The notes under the pieces: model-generated
What the model saw: the letters and a program-made list of their open reading frames with translations, nothing else
Told to the model about the DNA's origin: nothing
Database searches by the model: none
Program-made: the position numbers and the translations under genes
Shown: positions 1-8,081 of the stretch, in pieces
Position numbering within the stretch: position 1 is the stretch's first letter
Layout: the number at the start of each line of letters is the position of its first letter
Assembly: GCF_029893805.1 (NCBI RefSeq)
Contig: NZ_JARXYP010000002.1
Location: forward strand, 4,340,001 to 4,404,000
Length of the DNA: 64,000 nt
Origin: Streptomyces sp. SAI-135
Lineage (GTDB): Bacteria > Actinomycetota > Actinomycetes > Streptomycetales > Streptomycetaceae
Reading direction: 5' to 3'

Positions 1-330
1 CCGCTTGCCACTGCCCACGCGGCGCAGCTCAAGTCCGAGCAGACATCCGAGGGTGAGCCTCAGCGTCGAGCCAGCCGCGTTACCCCTGTAGTGGTAACGC
101 ACCCGCTTGCGCAGGTTCTGCGTGCTGGTCCGGTTCGCCATGTACCGCGGAGCTATCCCAACGTAGAGCAGGCGCCCGGCGTCCAGGTCCGGGTGTGGCG
201 GCTGCTTGAAGTGCCACCCATAGACCCCTGCCGTACCCGGCACTGGGCTCGGACGCTCCAATACCTCCGGTGCCGACCACAACCGAACAGGACTGACGAG
301 AGCAGTAGCCTCCACGAAGCCTCCAGACAT
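1..330 (-). CDS. GIY-YIG-like nuclease family protein (C-terminus cut by window edge)
   Basis: Reading leftward from an ATG at 330, 110 codons stay open to the window edge, so the C-terminus is missing. The residues include GVYGWHFKQPP, then LLYVGIAPRYMANRTS, then RKRVRYHYRGNAAGSTLR and LELRRVGSGK. This is the pattern of a short actinobacterial GIY-YIG-like family (GVYGW strand, LLYVGIA strand, conserved Arg-rich helix). Members are often called nucleases, but activity is not shown for most, and I infer only the fold. It is divergent from the DUF6959 gene at 447. No strong ribosome site is visible, so the start is the first ATG that keeps the conserved N-terminal VSPVRLW segment. Confidence 0.72.
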   Translation of the reverse strand, partial: MSGGFVEATALVSPVRLWSAPEVLERPSPVPGTAGVYGWHFKQPPHPDLDAGRLLYVGIAPRYMANRTSTQNLRKRVRYHYRGNAAGSTLRLTLGCLLGLELRRVGSGKR

Positions 331-446
331 GCGACGGTTGATCGTCGCAGGCTACTGGTCGACGCTGACAGAGCGTCTCCGGCTGCGTGACATGAGCTTG
401 GGCGCTGCGAACGGCCCTGAACCAAGCTGAATGAGACGGGGACCCG

Positions 447-713
447 ATGGAACGAGTGGAAGCCGAGCTGTTCACCGATGCCGGCAACGACGCTGTGGTG
501 CGTCTGCCTGGCCGTCGCTTTCCTGGAGTCCTGGTCCAGGGCGACACCCTCAGGATCCTCTCCGCCGACGTGGCCGAGCTCGTCGAACTCTGCGCGGCCG
601 GCGACCTGGAGGAAGCCCGCCAAGCGGCAAGGCTCCTCCAGGCGGAACTCGGGGCGAAGCTACAGCGCTACACCGATGCTCTCGACGCCCACGGAGAGCG
701 ACACCCCTTCTGA
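447..713 (+). CDS. DUF6959 family small protein
   Basis: An 88-residue protein starting MERVEAELFTDAGNDAVVRL, with an ATG preceded by a GGGGA ribosome site. The length, the VRLPGRRFPGVLVQGD segment and the C-terminal helix match what I remember of the small Streptomyces family DUF6959, which has no known function. No signal peptide or membrane segment is present. It is divergent from the GIY-YIG-like gene and convergent with the secreted protein ending at 907. The 193 bp that follow hold only short repeats (two copies of GTTGCTGTAC near 806-830). Confidence 0.68.
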   Translation: MERVEAELFTDAGNDAVVRLPGRRFPGVLVQGDTLRILSADVAELVELCAAGDLEEARQAARLLQAELGAKLQRYTDALDAHGERHPF

Positions 714-906
714 TCCGTAGCTCTGTAGAGATCGGTCATTGAAGGTCATACAGGTTGCCATGAGGTTCATACGGCTCAGGGTTGACCTCGGTCGGTTGCT
801 GAGGTTGCTGTACTGCGTTGCTGTACGCGGAAACGGCCCTGAGAGCGCAGGTCCGTGACTGCGGTTCCGACGTACTCTGAACCGGCCTGTCTCCAGCAAC
901 AGACAG

Positions 907-1359
907 CTAGTACCAATCTGTACAGACGATTTCACGACGGTTGCCCGCCTTGCCGCACGCCCGCATCACATACCCGGCGTCATTGTGAGCCACCGTATGC
1001 GCCTCGCGGCCGCCGCGCGGGATCTTGGTCACGTCCAACTGCTCCCAGCTCTGCCCGCCGTTGGCAGACCAGTCCACCCAAACCGAGTCACCACGTGAGC
1101 CGTTGGAGATGCGCCCCCACGCACACCGGGTACCGCTGTGATAGCGCAGTTCGATCTTCCGCCACCAGACCTCAGCAGTCCCCACCGTCGACATATAGCG
1201 CGGGTCCCAGAGGCTCGGGTTTCCACCGGCGGGGCACGTCCACCGATTGCCTGCTGCGGCCGGTGCGGCACTTCCGATCGGAATGATGATCGCGGCGCTC
1301 ACGACCAACGCCCAAGCCGTACCTATTCCAGCACCTCGTGAAACGCGCATAGCGGACAT
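907..1359 (-). CDS. Secreted DUF2690-like protein
   Basis: A 150-residue protein whose ATG at 1359 follows a GGGGGGA ribosome site. Residues 1-37 form a Sec signal peptide (positive MSAMRVSRGAG, hydrophobic core TAWALVVSAAIIIPIGSAA, small residues ending in AAAG). The mature part has four cysteines and the segment KIELRYHSGTRCAWGRISNG, which resembles DUF2690 proteins (Cys-rich, 'ELRYS..C...WARI'). Function is unknown; an extracellular location is well supported. An upstream extension to 1701 would add an unrelated sequence in front of the signal peptide, so I rejected it. Confidence 0.7.
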   Translation of the reverse strand: MSAMRVSRGAGIGTAWALVVSAAIIIPIGSAAPAAAGNRWTCPAGGNPSLWDPRYMSTVGTAEVWWRKIELRYHSGTRCAWGRISNGSRGDSVWVDWSANGGQSWEQLDVTKIPRGGREAHTVAHNDAGYVMRACGKAGNRREIVCTDWY

Positions 1360-1799
1360 GACGATTCCCCCCTGCTGAAACCATCCGAACTGGATGGAAG
1401 TACTCAGCATGACCGTCACAAGTACTTCCGTCTCCCGCCATGAGCCCGCGCACGGGCGTACGGCTGGTTGCTCAGCTACGGCGTGCTCCCCCGCTGTACC
1501 TACGCACAGGGGCATACACGACAACGCCACCCCCCTCCCTTGGTTGCTGTCCCAGTCAGGCACGGGACAGCAACCTGCACGCTTTCCAACTGTGGTGGTG
1601 GGGCTTTGGGTCTCTCCTGAACGCCCGTGAACGGCGCTGAATGAGACGGAAACTGAGACGGGCAGCAGGACTACCAGCACACCTTGCCACTTCAGGCACA
1701 CGAGCGCCTTGGGAGTGCTTCACCATAGGAAATCACTGTTTGTCCTGCACGGGCTGGCTGCAGGTACCACGATGTACGCACCACCGTGAGAGGGCATCC
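1360..1799. other. Intergenic stretch with one strong hairpin
   Basis: These 440 bp separate the divergent secreted-protein and TerD genes. I see no credible gene. Short reading frames here lack ribosome sites and family-like sequence. The main structure is a perfect 12-bp inverted repeat at 1542-1575, and the second copy of the 14-bp direct repeat lies at 1636-1649. Confidence 0.5.
1542..1575. terminator. Perfect 12-bp hairpin, terminator-like
   Basis: The arm GGTTGCTGTCCC (1542-1553) pairs perfectly with GGGACAGCAACC (1564-1575) around a 10-base loop. No T-run follows, as is common in Streptomyces. It lies between divergent genes, so it could equally be an operator or an RNA structure. Confidence 0.4.
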
Positions 1800-3065
1800 A
1801 TGACCACCACCCTTGCCAAAGGCGGCAACGCTGTCTTGTCCGCAGCGGTCTGCCGCGTCACCCTCACCTCGCCCACTACGGGCATCGACGTTTCCGCTGT
1901 TCTGCTCGGGCAGGACGGCAAGGTGCGGAATGATGACGATCTGGTCTTCTACAACCACTCGTCGCAGGACGGGATCGTACTGAGCGGGCAGACGATCGTT
2001 GCGGATCTGGCTGCGGCTCCTGCGACAGTCGACCGCGTTGAGATCGTCGCCAGCATCGACCCTGAACTGCGGGCTACTCACTTCGACGCGAGCAACACCC
2101 CTCACGCTGTCATCGAGTGTGGGAGCGCACGGATCACGTTTGCCCCGCCGCCGCTCACGCATCGGGAGACGGTGGTCATCCTCGTTGAGCTCTACAGACG
2201 GGCAGGCGTTTGGAAGGCAAGGGCAGTAGGCCAGGGATGGGACACGGGGCTGGCGGGCCTGGCCTCGGACTTCGGCATCGTTGTAGATGACCCCGGACCG
2301 TCCACGGCGCAGTCTCCATCTGCGGCGACGGCCACGCAGACTCGGCCTACACCCACTGCGCCGCCACGACCCGCCTACGCACCGAACATCTCACCGGCCG
2401 GTGCAGCAGTCCCGCTGACGCCACCGACGCGCCCCCTCGTCCCTCTGGGCAAAGTAGCCCTTACCAAGGCCGGCCAGGCGACCATTGACATGCGCAAGGA
2501 CGACCCAAGCCTCGTCGTCACGGCCACACTCGAATGGAACGGCGGAAGCGCAGCCCGAAGACGAGCTGGCGCTGACCTCGACCTGTACGCCCTCTATGTC
2601 CCTGGAAGTCTTGTCACCCCGCCTGGCAAGCGCCCGAACAAGTCAGATCAGGTCGTCTACTACCGACAGCTCGGGTCGCCCTTTGCGCCGCCCTACATCG
2701 CCCTGGACGGCGACGCCCGGGTACCGGGCCGCGAGACTATTACCATCCGTCGCCCCGACCTCCAGGGCTACGTCCTTCTGTGTGCCTACAGCGCGGTGGA
2801 AAATGGGACCGGTTCATTCAAGTCCTACGGTGCTCGGGCAGTCATCACCGACGGGCGGGGCTCCACCGTAACGGTGCCACTGTTCAACAACCGCAATTTC
2901 TCGTACTGGGTTGCCATTGCATTGATCGACTTCACCGTTCCCGGTGGTGTCCAGATCCGACACGTGGAGAAGTACAGCGGCAGCCACGTTGAGGCGCGCC
3001 CCACACTGTACTCGAACGGGAACTTCCGAATGAGCACCGGAAAGGTTGAGTTCAAAACCAGATAG
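1800..3065 (+). CDS. Protein with two TerD domains
   Basis: 421 residues from the ATG at 1800, behind GAGAGG. The first TerD (tellurium/stress) domain covers about residues 1-165, with the typical run of strands around DDLVFYNHSSQDGIVLSG and VEIVASID. A Pro/Thr/Ala-rich linker spans about 170-230. A second TerD-type domain covers about 235-421, marked by ADLDLYALYVPG. TerD domains bind calcium and occur in stress and phage-defence gene clusters, and also commonly in streptomycete chromosomes. A role in defence is suggested only by the island setting. The longer reading frame from 1641 has no ribosome site and adds non-homologous sequence. Confidence 0.8.
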   Translation: MTTTLAKGGNAVLSAAVCRVTLTSPTTGIDVSAVLLGQDGKVRNDDDLVFYNHSSQDGIVLSGQTIVADLAAAPATVDRVEIVASIDPELRATHFDASNTPHAVIECGSARITFAPPPLTHRETVVILVELYRRAGVWKARAVGQGWDTGLAGLASDFGIVVDDPGPSTAQSPSAATATQTRPTPTAPPRPAYAPNISPAGAAVPLTPPTRPLVPLGKVALTKAGQATIDMRKDDPSLVVTATLEWNGGSAARRRAGADLDLYALYVPGSLVTPPGKRPNKSDQVVYYRQLGSPFAPPYIALDGDARVPGRETITIRRPDLQGYVLLCAYSAVENGTGSFKSYGARAVITDGRGSTVTVPLFNNRNFSYWVAIALIDFTVPGGVQIRHVEKYSGSHVEARPTLYSNGNFRMSTGKVEFKTR

Positions 3066-3157
3066 TCGGCGACGAAGCAGGGAGTAAACCTTCTGGTTTC
3101 TGGCGTGTCCCTTGGGCGGCATACAAGACTTGCTATGCCAGAGAGCCGAAAGAGAGA

Positions 3158-3760
3158 ATGAAATTGAATCACGGCAAGCTGATGATGATAGCGCAAGGAA
3201 AAACCTTGGATTGGCGAATTTCACTTGCAGTTGCAGCTATTCCGGCTCTAGCGTCCGTCATAGCCGCCGTCATTTCCGCCCGTTCGGCACGGAGGGCGAA
3301 AAAGTCTGAAATCGATGCACAGCACCTTAGGGATCTCGAAGCAAGAATATCGGAGAAGAAGTATGATGTATACAAACCCATGATCAACCTTCTCAAAGAC
3401 ATCCTCAACCAACGCGTGATGTCGGAAGATGAGTTCAAGAGTCTAATTTCTGAATTCTCGGCCTGGGTTACAATTTTCGGCTCAGATCAAGCGGTCATAG
3501 CTTTCCATAATTTCATGCAAGCGACGTATGTTCCTGAAACGCCTCCCACTATCTTGATGAAACTCTATGCCGAGTTCGTTCTTGCTGCGCGCCGCGATAT
3601 GGGGTATCCGGATACTGCGATCGACGCAAAGCACTTCCTGGGTATGCGTATCAGCGATCTGTACAGTCACGACCAACTCGCCAAAGTTGATATGCCGCTA
3701 GCTGACCTTTGTCGAGAGATAGGTTGGACGCCCCCTTGGGAGCAAACGCCAGCAACGTGA
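3158..3760 (+). CDS. Membrane-anchored protein of unknown function
   Basis: 200 residues, ATG at 3158 behind AGAGAGA. One membrane helix is visible at about residues 19-42 (ISLAVAAIPALASVIAAVIS), followed by a basic segment (ARSARRAKKS) and a soluble, helical C-terminal part of about 150 residues. I recognise no family. The DNA is clearly lower in GC than the core genes to the right, which suggests transfer. It sits upstream of another membrane protein (4086) and a convergent TIR gene (5095), so an anti-phage accessory role is possible but unproven. Confidence 0.6.
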   Translation: MKLNHGKLMMIAQGKTLDWRISLAVAAIPALASVIAAVISARSARRAKKSEIDAQHLRDLEARISEKKYDVYKPMINLLKDILNQRVMSEDEFKSLISEFSAWVTIFGSDQAVIAFHNFMQATYVPETPPTILMKLYAEFVLAARRDMGYPDTAIDAKHFLGMRISDLYSHDQLAKVDMPLADLCREIGWTPPWEQTPAT

Positions 3761-4085
3761 ACGCGTTTGAAATGGAACACCAAATGTCGTCGATCAGAGC
3801 AAGCTACGACGGCTGGGCCCGTGACGACGATTCTTGAGCCCTCACCTTGAGAAGCTGAGGTGATCTTCGTTCGGTTGCTGGGCTGAACTGCAGCGAAGTG
3901 GATACGAGGACGCATCGGGCGCTCGAATTGCACCCGGTGATCCCCGTGATTCCCCTCAGGATTTGGCACGGCGTCTGACACACTCGGTCGAGTGCGGGCC
4001 CCCGGGGCCGCTGCTGGGTACAACGCGTCGGTGCGTGGAACGACAGGGCACGCGTATGCCAGGCGCCCCAGCATGGAGCCGAAGT
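3761..4085. other. Intergenic stretch, little visible
   Basis: These 325 bp hold no convincing gene. A small inverted repeat (TCACCT / AGGTGA, 3842-3863) could be part of a terminator for the upstream gene. Nothing else stands out. Confidence 0.35.
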
Positions 4086-5021
4086 ATGGCCAAGTTACCT
4101 AAAGCGCTGACAATGACTCAACGCTTTTGGGATCATCGATCTATGTTGCTGAGTCTCCTACCTGGGCTACGGGATGTCCGCACGCCACTTGCGGCGGGAC
4201 TTATTTACCTGCTGACAGCTTGGCTCTTCCTTGCACCGGGCATTCCGAAGCGAGATCAGGCTACGGGTGTTATAAAATCCCTCTACGACCTGTCTGAGAT
4301 TTGCGGTAAGCCGGCTTCGCTTGCCGCAGTTGCCTTCTGCGCCTATCTGATTGGGAGCCTAGCTGGTGCGGCAATTGAGAAGATCACACTCTTCGCAACG
4401 TTGATCGTTCGCAAGAGCTACATGCCCTCTCTTAGTCAAGAGGCGGAAGCGGATCTGATCTCCTTTCTGATTTCGGAACTCGTTGGCGTGCCGTTCAGAG
4501 AGGTGAGGTTCAGCGGGCGAGGGAATAATTCTAGCCCATACAATATCGTGGCCATGGCTATCTCCATAGGAGATCGTCGATCGGAGATGGGGCTCGCCTA
4601 TACTCATTTGGAAACCGGTTTGGGGTTTGAGCGGAGCCAGTTGCGCATCAAACTTCTAATTACCAAGCCTGAAATCTATGGGGAGTACGATCGCTACACT
4701 GCAGAGGCCGATTTTCGGCTCGGTGTCGCAGTAGCCGGTATTGGATTGATCTCTGCCTTGGCCATTATGGGGTCGGCGTGGTGGTGGCTCACACTCGCTT
4801 GCCCTATCCTCCTTGTGCCCGCCGCCTTAATGAAGAGCAGGCAGGCTAATGACCTATTGATTCAGACGATTGTGGCCGGTGAACTCAGCTCCTCAACACT
4901 CGATGCAGTCGTGCGTAAATGGAGGACTGACCATGGTGAAGAAACCAACCTGCCTGCCACAGACGGAGACGCAGCCCCTGACGCTGACTCCCCGCCCGGT
5001 CAGATGTCGGCGCCTGTGTGA
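4086..5021 (+). CDS. Multi-pass membrane protein of unknown function
   Basis: 311 residues from an ATG at 4086 with GGAG 8 bases upstream; an in-frame extension to 3963 lacks a ribosome site. About four membrane helices are visible: residues ~25-45 (LAAGLIYLLTAWLFLAPG), ~65-90 (AAVAFCAYLIGSLAGAAIE) and a pair at ~210-255 (VAVAGIGLISALAIMGSAWWW, then LACPILLVPAALM). A cytosolic region of about 110 residues lies between them. I recognise no family. Base composition is lower in GC than the core genome. It converges on the TIR-domain gene with a gap of only 73 bp. Confidence 0.62.
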   Translation: MAKLPKALTMTQRFWDHRSMLLSLLPGLRDVRTPLAAGLIYLLTAWLFLAPGIPKRDQATGVIKSLYDLSEICGKPASLAAVAFCAYLIGSLAGAAIEKITLFATLIVRKSYMPSLSQEAEADLISFLISELVGVPFREVRFSGRGNNSSPYNIVAMAISIGDRRSEMGLAYTHLETGLGFERSQLRIKLLITKPEIYGEYDRYTAEADFRLGVAVAGIGLISALAIMGSAWWWLTLACPILLVPAALMKSRQANDLLIQTIVAGELSSSTLDAVVRKWRTDHGEETNLPATDGDAAPDADSPPGQMSAPV

Positions 5022-5094
5022 AGATGTCGGCCTCTATAGCGGTGGTGGCCTAATGGATCGGGCGCCGACACGAATCGCCCGGTCGATCTAGACA

Positions 5095-5964
5095 CTATTG
5101 GATCACTCGTTCAATCGATTCCGTTAGCAAGTCATAGATGACTTCCTGTTGGTGTTCCGCCATACCAGCCAGGGGGGACTTGGGGTCGTTGACCGCCTGA
5201 AAGCGAGAAAGTTGAGGATCGCGTGGAAAACGGCATGCTTTAACAACTACGGGAAGGATTCTTGTCCCCTCGGCTTCAGCTTTCATCAAGAGTGGTGGAA
5301 GCTCGTTTTCGACGATAAAATCCGAAGCGAGGAAGTCTGCCGAAATCAACAGGATGGCAATGCGCGCTCGATGCAATGCCTCTCTGATTTCCTCGCGCCA
5401 TGCGTCTCCCGCTTCGATCCTTGTGTCAGACCACGCGTCGATAATTCCTTGGCGTTCCAGGGGGCGCAGGTGCACGAGCAGTCGGCGAATATACTTCTGG
5501 TCGACGTGGCTGTAGCTGATGAAGACTGCTTTCTTGGGCTCGCTTTGAAGCCACTCTGAAGGCTCGACACTTGGTTCTGCCTGAAGGTTGCGAAGATCTT
5601 GCAATAATGCGCTCTCGAGATTCTTCGTATCGCGTAGCGAGTTACCATAAATGAGCGTTCGGTAAGATGCCATGTCGAACGGAATTTCTCCGCCAGATTC
5701 CGCGATGAGTACCACATGCACCCCGGCTTCGCGGGCGATACCCAGCATGTACCCCACGTGGAATCTTGCCCTAGTGACGTCAAATACGGCGACATCGGTT
5801 TCTGGGAATTCCTTCTTAATTTCTGAACCGATGGCGCGAGGAGCGAAATCCCCTGGATTGATAAATGTAACCTCCCCCAATTCCGCCACTGTTGTTGCGT
5901 CGGCCAGTTTCTGCATTACTCGCCGAGTTGAATCCCTATCGTTGAGGAAGAATGCAATCTTCAT
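5095..5964 (-). CDS. TIR-domain protein with nucleoside-deoxyribosyltransferase-like N-terminus
   Basis: 289 residues. The C-terminal part (about 144-289) is a bacterial TIR domain: KKAVFISYSHVDQKYI, then IDAWSDTRIEAGDAWREEI, then AILLISADFLASDFIVENEL. The Glu at about 219 or 221 is the likely NADase catalytic residue. The N-terminal part (about 1-125) has DVAVFDVTRARFHVGYMLGI, HVVLI and PFDMASYRTLIYG, the pattern of nucleoside 2-deoxyribosyltransferase-like sensor domains. TIR domains in bacteria usually cut NAD or make cyclic ADP-ribose signals during phage infection, so I infer a defence effector. It is convergent with the membrane protein at 4086. The gene has lower GC than its core neighbours. 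Confidence 0.78.
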   Translation of the reverse strand: MKIAFFLNDRDSTRRVMQKLADATTVAELGEVTFINPGDFAPRAIGSEIKKEFPETDVAVFDVTRARFHVGYMLGIAREAGVHVVLIAESGGEIPFDMASYRTLIYGNSLRDTKNLESALLQDLRNLQAEPSVEPSEWLQSEPKKAVFISYSHVDQKYIRRLLVHLRPLERQGIIDAWSDTRIEAGDAWREEIREALHRARIAILLISADFLASDFIVENELPPLLMKAEAEGTRILPVVVKACRFPRDPQLSRFQAVNDPKSPLAGMAEHQQEVIYDLLTESIERVIQ

Positions 5965-6300
5965 GCAGAGAGCCTAGCGTAAATGTGCGGAGCGCACACG
6001 GTATGGGAAAGTCGCCGCGTGTGAGGTCGGTGGAGTCTCAATGGGCGAGTCAAGTGCCGCAGCGGGCGATCAGTACCCGAAGAAGTGAAGGGCCGGTCCT
6101 CTGACCTGGGGCCCCGTAATCGATCAACGCTGCGACCTGCGATTTAGCCGTCGGTGGTTGTCAGCGTTGGTCGTCGTTGAGCACCCTTCGACGGCCCAGC
6201 GACGGCCCGCATCGTCGCCGGTGGGCTGGAGTGTCAGTGTCACGCCTTAGCCTGCTGGGAGCAGGGTAGCTGCGTGCGGTACTAGGAGAAGGGGAGGCAG
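5965..6300. other. Intergenic stretch with relic of an element left arm
   Basis: No gene seen. From about 6098 to 6208 the sequence resembles the arm just right of the att core at 8064: both contain CTGACCTGGG, a GTTGGTCGT-type repeat and the paired ASGGCCC motif (6191-6208). This suggests that a related element once had its left end here. No copy of the 18-bp att core is visible nearby. The repeat TGAGGTCGGTGGAG (6022-6035) recurs at 6775-6788. Confidence 0.45.
6191..6208. promoter_or_regulatory. Paired ASGGCCC integrase-arm-like site (relic element)
   Basis: ACGGCCCAGCGACGGCCC: two ASGGCCC half-repeats spaced 11 bp start to start. The same 18-bp design occurs at 7982, 8190 and 20999, next to both att cores, so I infer arm-type integrase or accessory protein binding sites. 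This is the copy furthest from an att core. Confidence 0.45.
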
Positions 6301-6777
6301 TTGGCTTCGTGGGTTACGCCGCTTCTGGGTGGCGTGGGAGTTGTCATAGCAGCGGCGGCAGGGCCCTTGGTCACCGGCACAATTCAAAACCGTCGTGATG
6401 CGAGGCTCATCGCTGATCTTGAGCGCAATTGGGAGCTGCTGGGCAAGCTGCAAGCGGAGCAGCCCGATCACTGGACTCACGAGATTGCTCAACTAGATGC
6501 CCTGATCCGCACCCAGGTTGCTGCGGTGGCATCGAGGCAAACTCGGTATGTCGCCCATCGTCGTAGCTGGAGCGCCTTGGGCGCCGTATGCATGATCGTG
6601 GTGTTCGCGGTTCCACTGCTATGGCTGCTCGCTCTGCTCCATGCCTGGTGGTCATGGACCCTATTCGCCGGTTTGCTGCTCCTCGCCGTCATCCTCTGCG
6701 GGATCGGGCTCTACCAGACCTTCAACCCGCCAGAAGATCCGGCACCAGAGAGCGACTCGGGCGGCGGTGAACAATGA
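6301..6777 (+). CDS. Small membrane protein of unknown function
   Basis: 158 residues starting at a TTG that follows a strong GGGGAGG ribosome site; no ATG or GTG upstream in frame has one. Membrane helices are visible at about residues 4-26 (PLLGGVGVVIAAAAGPLV) and as a pair at about 92-140 (ALGAVCMIVVFAVPLLWLLA, then LFAGLLLLAVILCGIGLY). The segment between, about 65 residues, is helical and soluble. The C-terminus is acidic. I recognise no family. It lies between two repeats and next to the truncated integrase, so it probably belongs to the relic element. Confidence 0.6.
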   Translation: MASWVTPLLGGVGVVIAAAAGPLVTGTIQNRRDARLIADLERNWELLGKLQAEQPDHWTHEIAQLDALIRTQVAAVASRQTRYVAHRRSWSALGAVCMIVVFAVPLLWLLALLHAWWSWTLFAGLLLLAVILCGIGLYQTFNPPEDPAPESDSGGGEQ

Positions 6778-6860
6778 GGTCGGTGGAGCGGCTTTGGGCT
6801 GGAGCTGCTTTGGGGCGAGTGATCATGGCCCCGTAAGCTTCCGGCGAGTCTGGCAGTCTG

Positions 6861-7643
6861 TGGACCTTCAGTGCGGCCGTGGATGACGGGCACCTTCCCA
6901 GGAATCCGTGTGCGGCTCGCTCGGTCCGGCCGCCGACCGTCGATGACAGGCGCGTCGCCCCCTGGACAACGGAACGGGTCTTCGCCGTCCGGGCCGGCAT
7001 GCCCGAGCGGTTCCGGGCCATGGTCGACCTCGGCGGCGGCTGCGGGCTGCGCCAGGGCGAGATCCTCGGCGTGGCCGTCGACGCGATCGACTTCGAGTCG
7101 GACACGCTCCACGTGGTCCAGCAACTCAAGCTGAGCCGAAGCAAGGCTGTGTTCGCCCCGCCAAAGGGTGGCAAGCTCCGGGACGTGCCGCTGCCCGGTC
7201 CGGTCGCAGATGCGCTCCGGGCTCACATGAAGCGGTTCCCGCCGGTCGATGTCACCTTGCCGTGGAAGGTGGCAGACGGGCCGCCGGTGACCAAGCGGCT
7301 GATCTTCACCGGACCGCGTGGTGGTCACGTCTGGCGGACGTCCCTCAACGAGGAGGCGTGGAAACGGGCGCTGGCCTCGGCTGGAGTGATCCCGGAGCGG
7401 AAGCCTGGCGAGTCGTACGCCGAGTCTCGCGAGAACGGCATGCATGCACTCCGCCACTTCTACGCCTCGGTCCTCCTGGACGCCGGGGAGAACATCAAGG
7501 CCCTCGCCGAGTACCTCGGCCACTCCGACCCAGGCCTGACGCTCCGGGTGTACGCGCACCTGATGCCGTCCAGCCAAGAACGGACGCGCAAAGCCGTATC
7601 CGCTGTATTCGAGGCCACCAAAACGATGCGACATGACGACTGA
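6861..7643 (+). pseudogene. Tyrosine integrase remnant, N-terminal third deleted
   Basis: From about 6864 the translation matches the intact integrase at 19764 from its residue ~170 to near its end, by eye about 70% identical. The catalytic motifs remain: GCGLRQGEILG (Arg I), HALRHFYAS (His-x-x-Arg) and LGHSDPGLTLRVYAHLM (His and nucleophile Tyr). The arm-binding and most of the core-binding domain (about 170 residues) are gone; homology stops abruptly just upstream of 6861. A GTG at 6879 could still start a 254-residue product, but it would lack DNA recognition. I read this as the remains of an older element integrated at the same site. Confidence 0.75.
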
Positions 7644-7683
7644 GGGCTCGTACGCTCCGAACCGGAGAAGGGCGGGGAGAGGC

Positions 7684-7959
7684 ATGGCGGACGAGTACTT
7701 CTTACTGGTGTGCGACGACGTGCCTCACGACGTGGTCCTCACCGACCCCGGCGTGCGCGTGATGGACGTCGTCCAGCTCGTACGTCGGCTCACGGGGCTG
7801 AGCCTGTGGCGCAGCAAGGTTCTTGCGACGCAGGTTCCCGCCGTCATTCTCGCCTGTGTGCCTGAGGAGGACGCGACGGCATCCGTCTCGGCCCTCCGCG
7901 ATGCGGGGGCCCAGGCAGAAGCCAGAGAACGGCCGCAGCCGGACTTCCTGAAGCCCTGA
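7684..7959 (+). CDS. Stand-alone ribosomal protein L7/L12 C-terminal-domain-like protein
   Basis: 91 residues, ATG at 7684 behind GGGGAGAGGC. The sequence VVLTDPGVRVMDVVQLVRRL, then TGLSLWRSKVLATQVPAVIL, then ASVSALRDAGAQAEARE follows the L7/L12 C-terminal fold (Ile/Val-rich strand, 'V..LT.LGL.EAK.LV...P', 'A...L..AGA.VE'). The ribosome-binding N-terminus of true L7/L12 is absent. Such orphan domains occur in Streptomyces, with unknown function. It sits between the integrase remnant and the att core at 8064, so it probably belongs to the older element. A start at 7633 would overlap the integrase and lacks a ribosome site. Confidence 0.65.
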   Translation: MADEYFLLVCDDVPHDVVLTDPGVRVMDVVQLVRRLTGLSLWRSKVLATQVPAVILACVPEEDATASVSALRDAGAQAEARERPQPDFLKP

Positions 7960-7981
7960 GCACGACCCGCCCAACCGGCTG

Positions 7982-7999
7982 ACGGCCCACAGACGGCCC
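7982..7999. promoter_or_regulatory. Paired ASGGCCC integrase-arm-like site
   Basis: ACGGCCCACAGACGGCCC, 65 bp left of the att core at 8064. The site at 20999 lies 62 bp left of the attR core and has the same design, so the spacing from core to arm is nearly the same in both ends. Confidence 0.5.
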
Positions 8000-8011
8000 A
8001 GCCCCACCAAA

Positions 8012-8050
8012 AAGCCCCCGCCCTGCCAAGAAACAGCAGGTCGGGGGCTT
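8012..8050. terminator. Intrinsic terminator
   Basis: Outer stem AAGCCCCCG (8012-8020) / CGGGGGCTT (8042-8050) is perfect, with an inner CCTGC / GCAGG stem. It sits downstream of the L7/L12-like gene and just before the att core. Confidence 0.7.
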
Positions 8051-8063
8051 GCTGGCGTTCGGT

Positions 8064-8081
8064 TACTTCTTCTTGCCCTGG
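8064..8081. repeat. attL core (copy of gpmA 3' end)
   Basis: TACTTCTTCTTGCCCTGG, identical to 21079-21096, where it is the reverse complement of the end of gpmA (codons for QGKKK and stop). The flanking bases differ at once on both sides, apart from a short TCT match to the right. Confidence 0.75.

Larger units (their letters stand above)
426..1649. repeat. 14-bp direct repeats bracketing a 1.2-kb cassette
   Basis: The sequence GCTGAATGAGACGG occurs at 426-439 and again, identically and in the same orientation, at 1636-1649. The two copies bracket the DUF6959 and DUF2690-like genes. No transposase lies between them, so they may be a recombination footprint or a shared upstream element of the two forward genes at 447 and 1800. 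Confidence 0.5.
6022..6836. repeat. Broken direct repeat flanking a small membrane-protein gene
   Basis: TGAGGTCGGTGGAG occurs at 6022-6035 and 6775-6788, and GGCCCCGTAA follows each (6110-6119 and 6827-6836). The repeated block brackets the gene at 6301 and ends close to the point where integrase homology starts (about 6864). It may mark a deletion or insertion junction. Confidence 0.4.

Noticed and set aside
6066..6090. A third att core copy next to the old element's left arm
   Set aside because: Only a short, inverted resemblance (CCCGAAGAAGTGA against the core's complement); orientation and length do not fit, so I kept only the arm-motif similarity.
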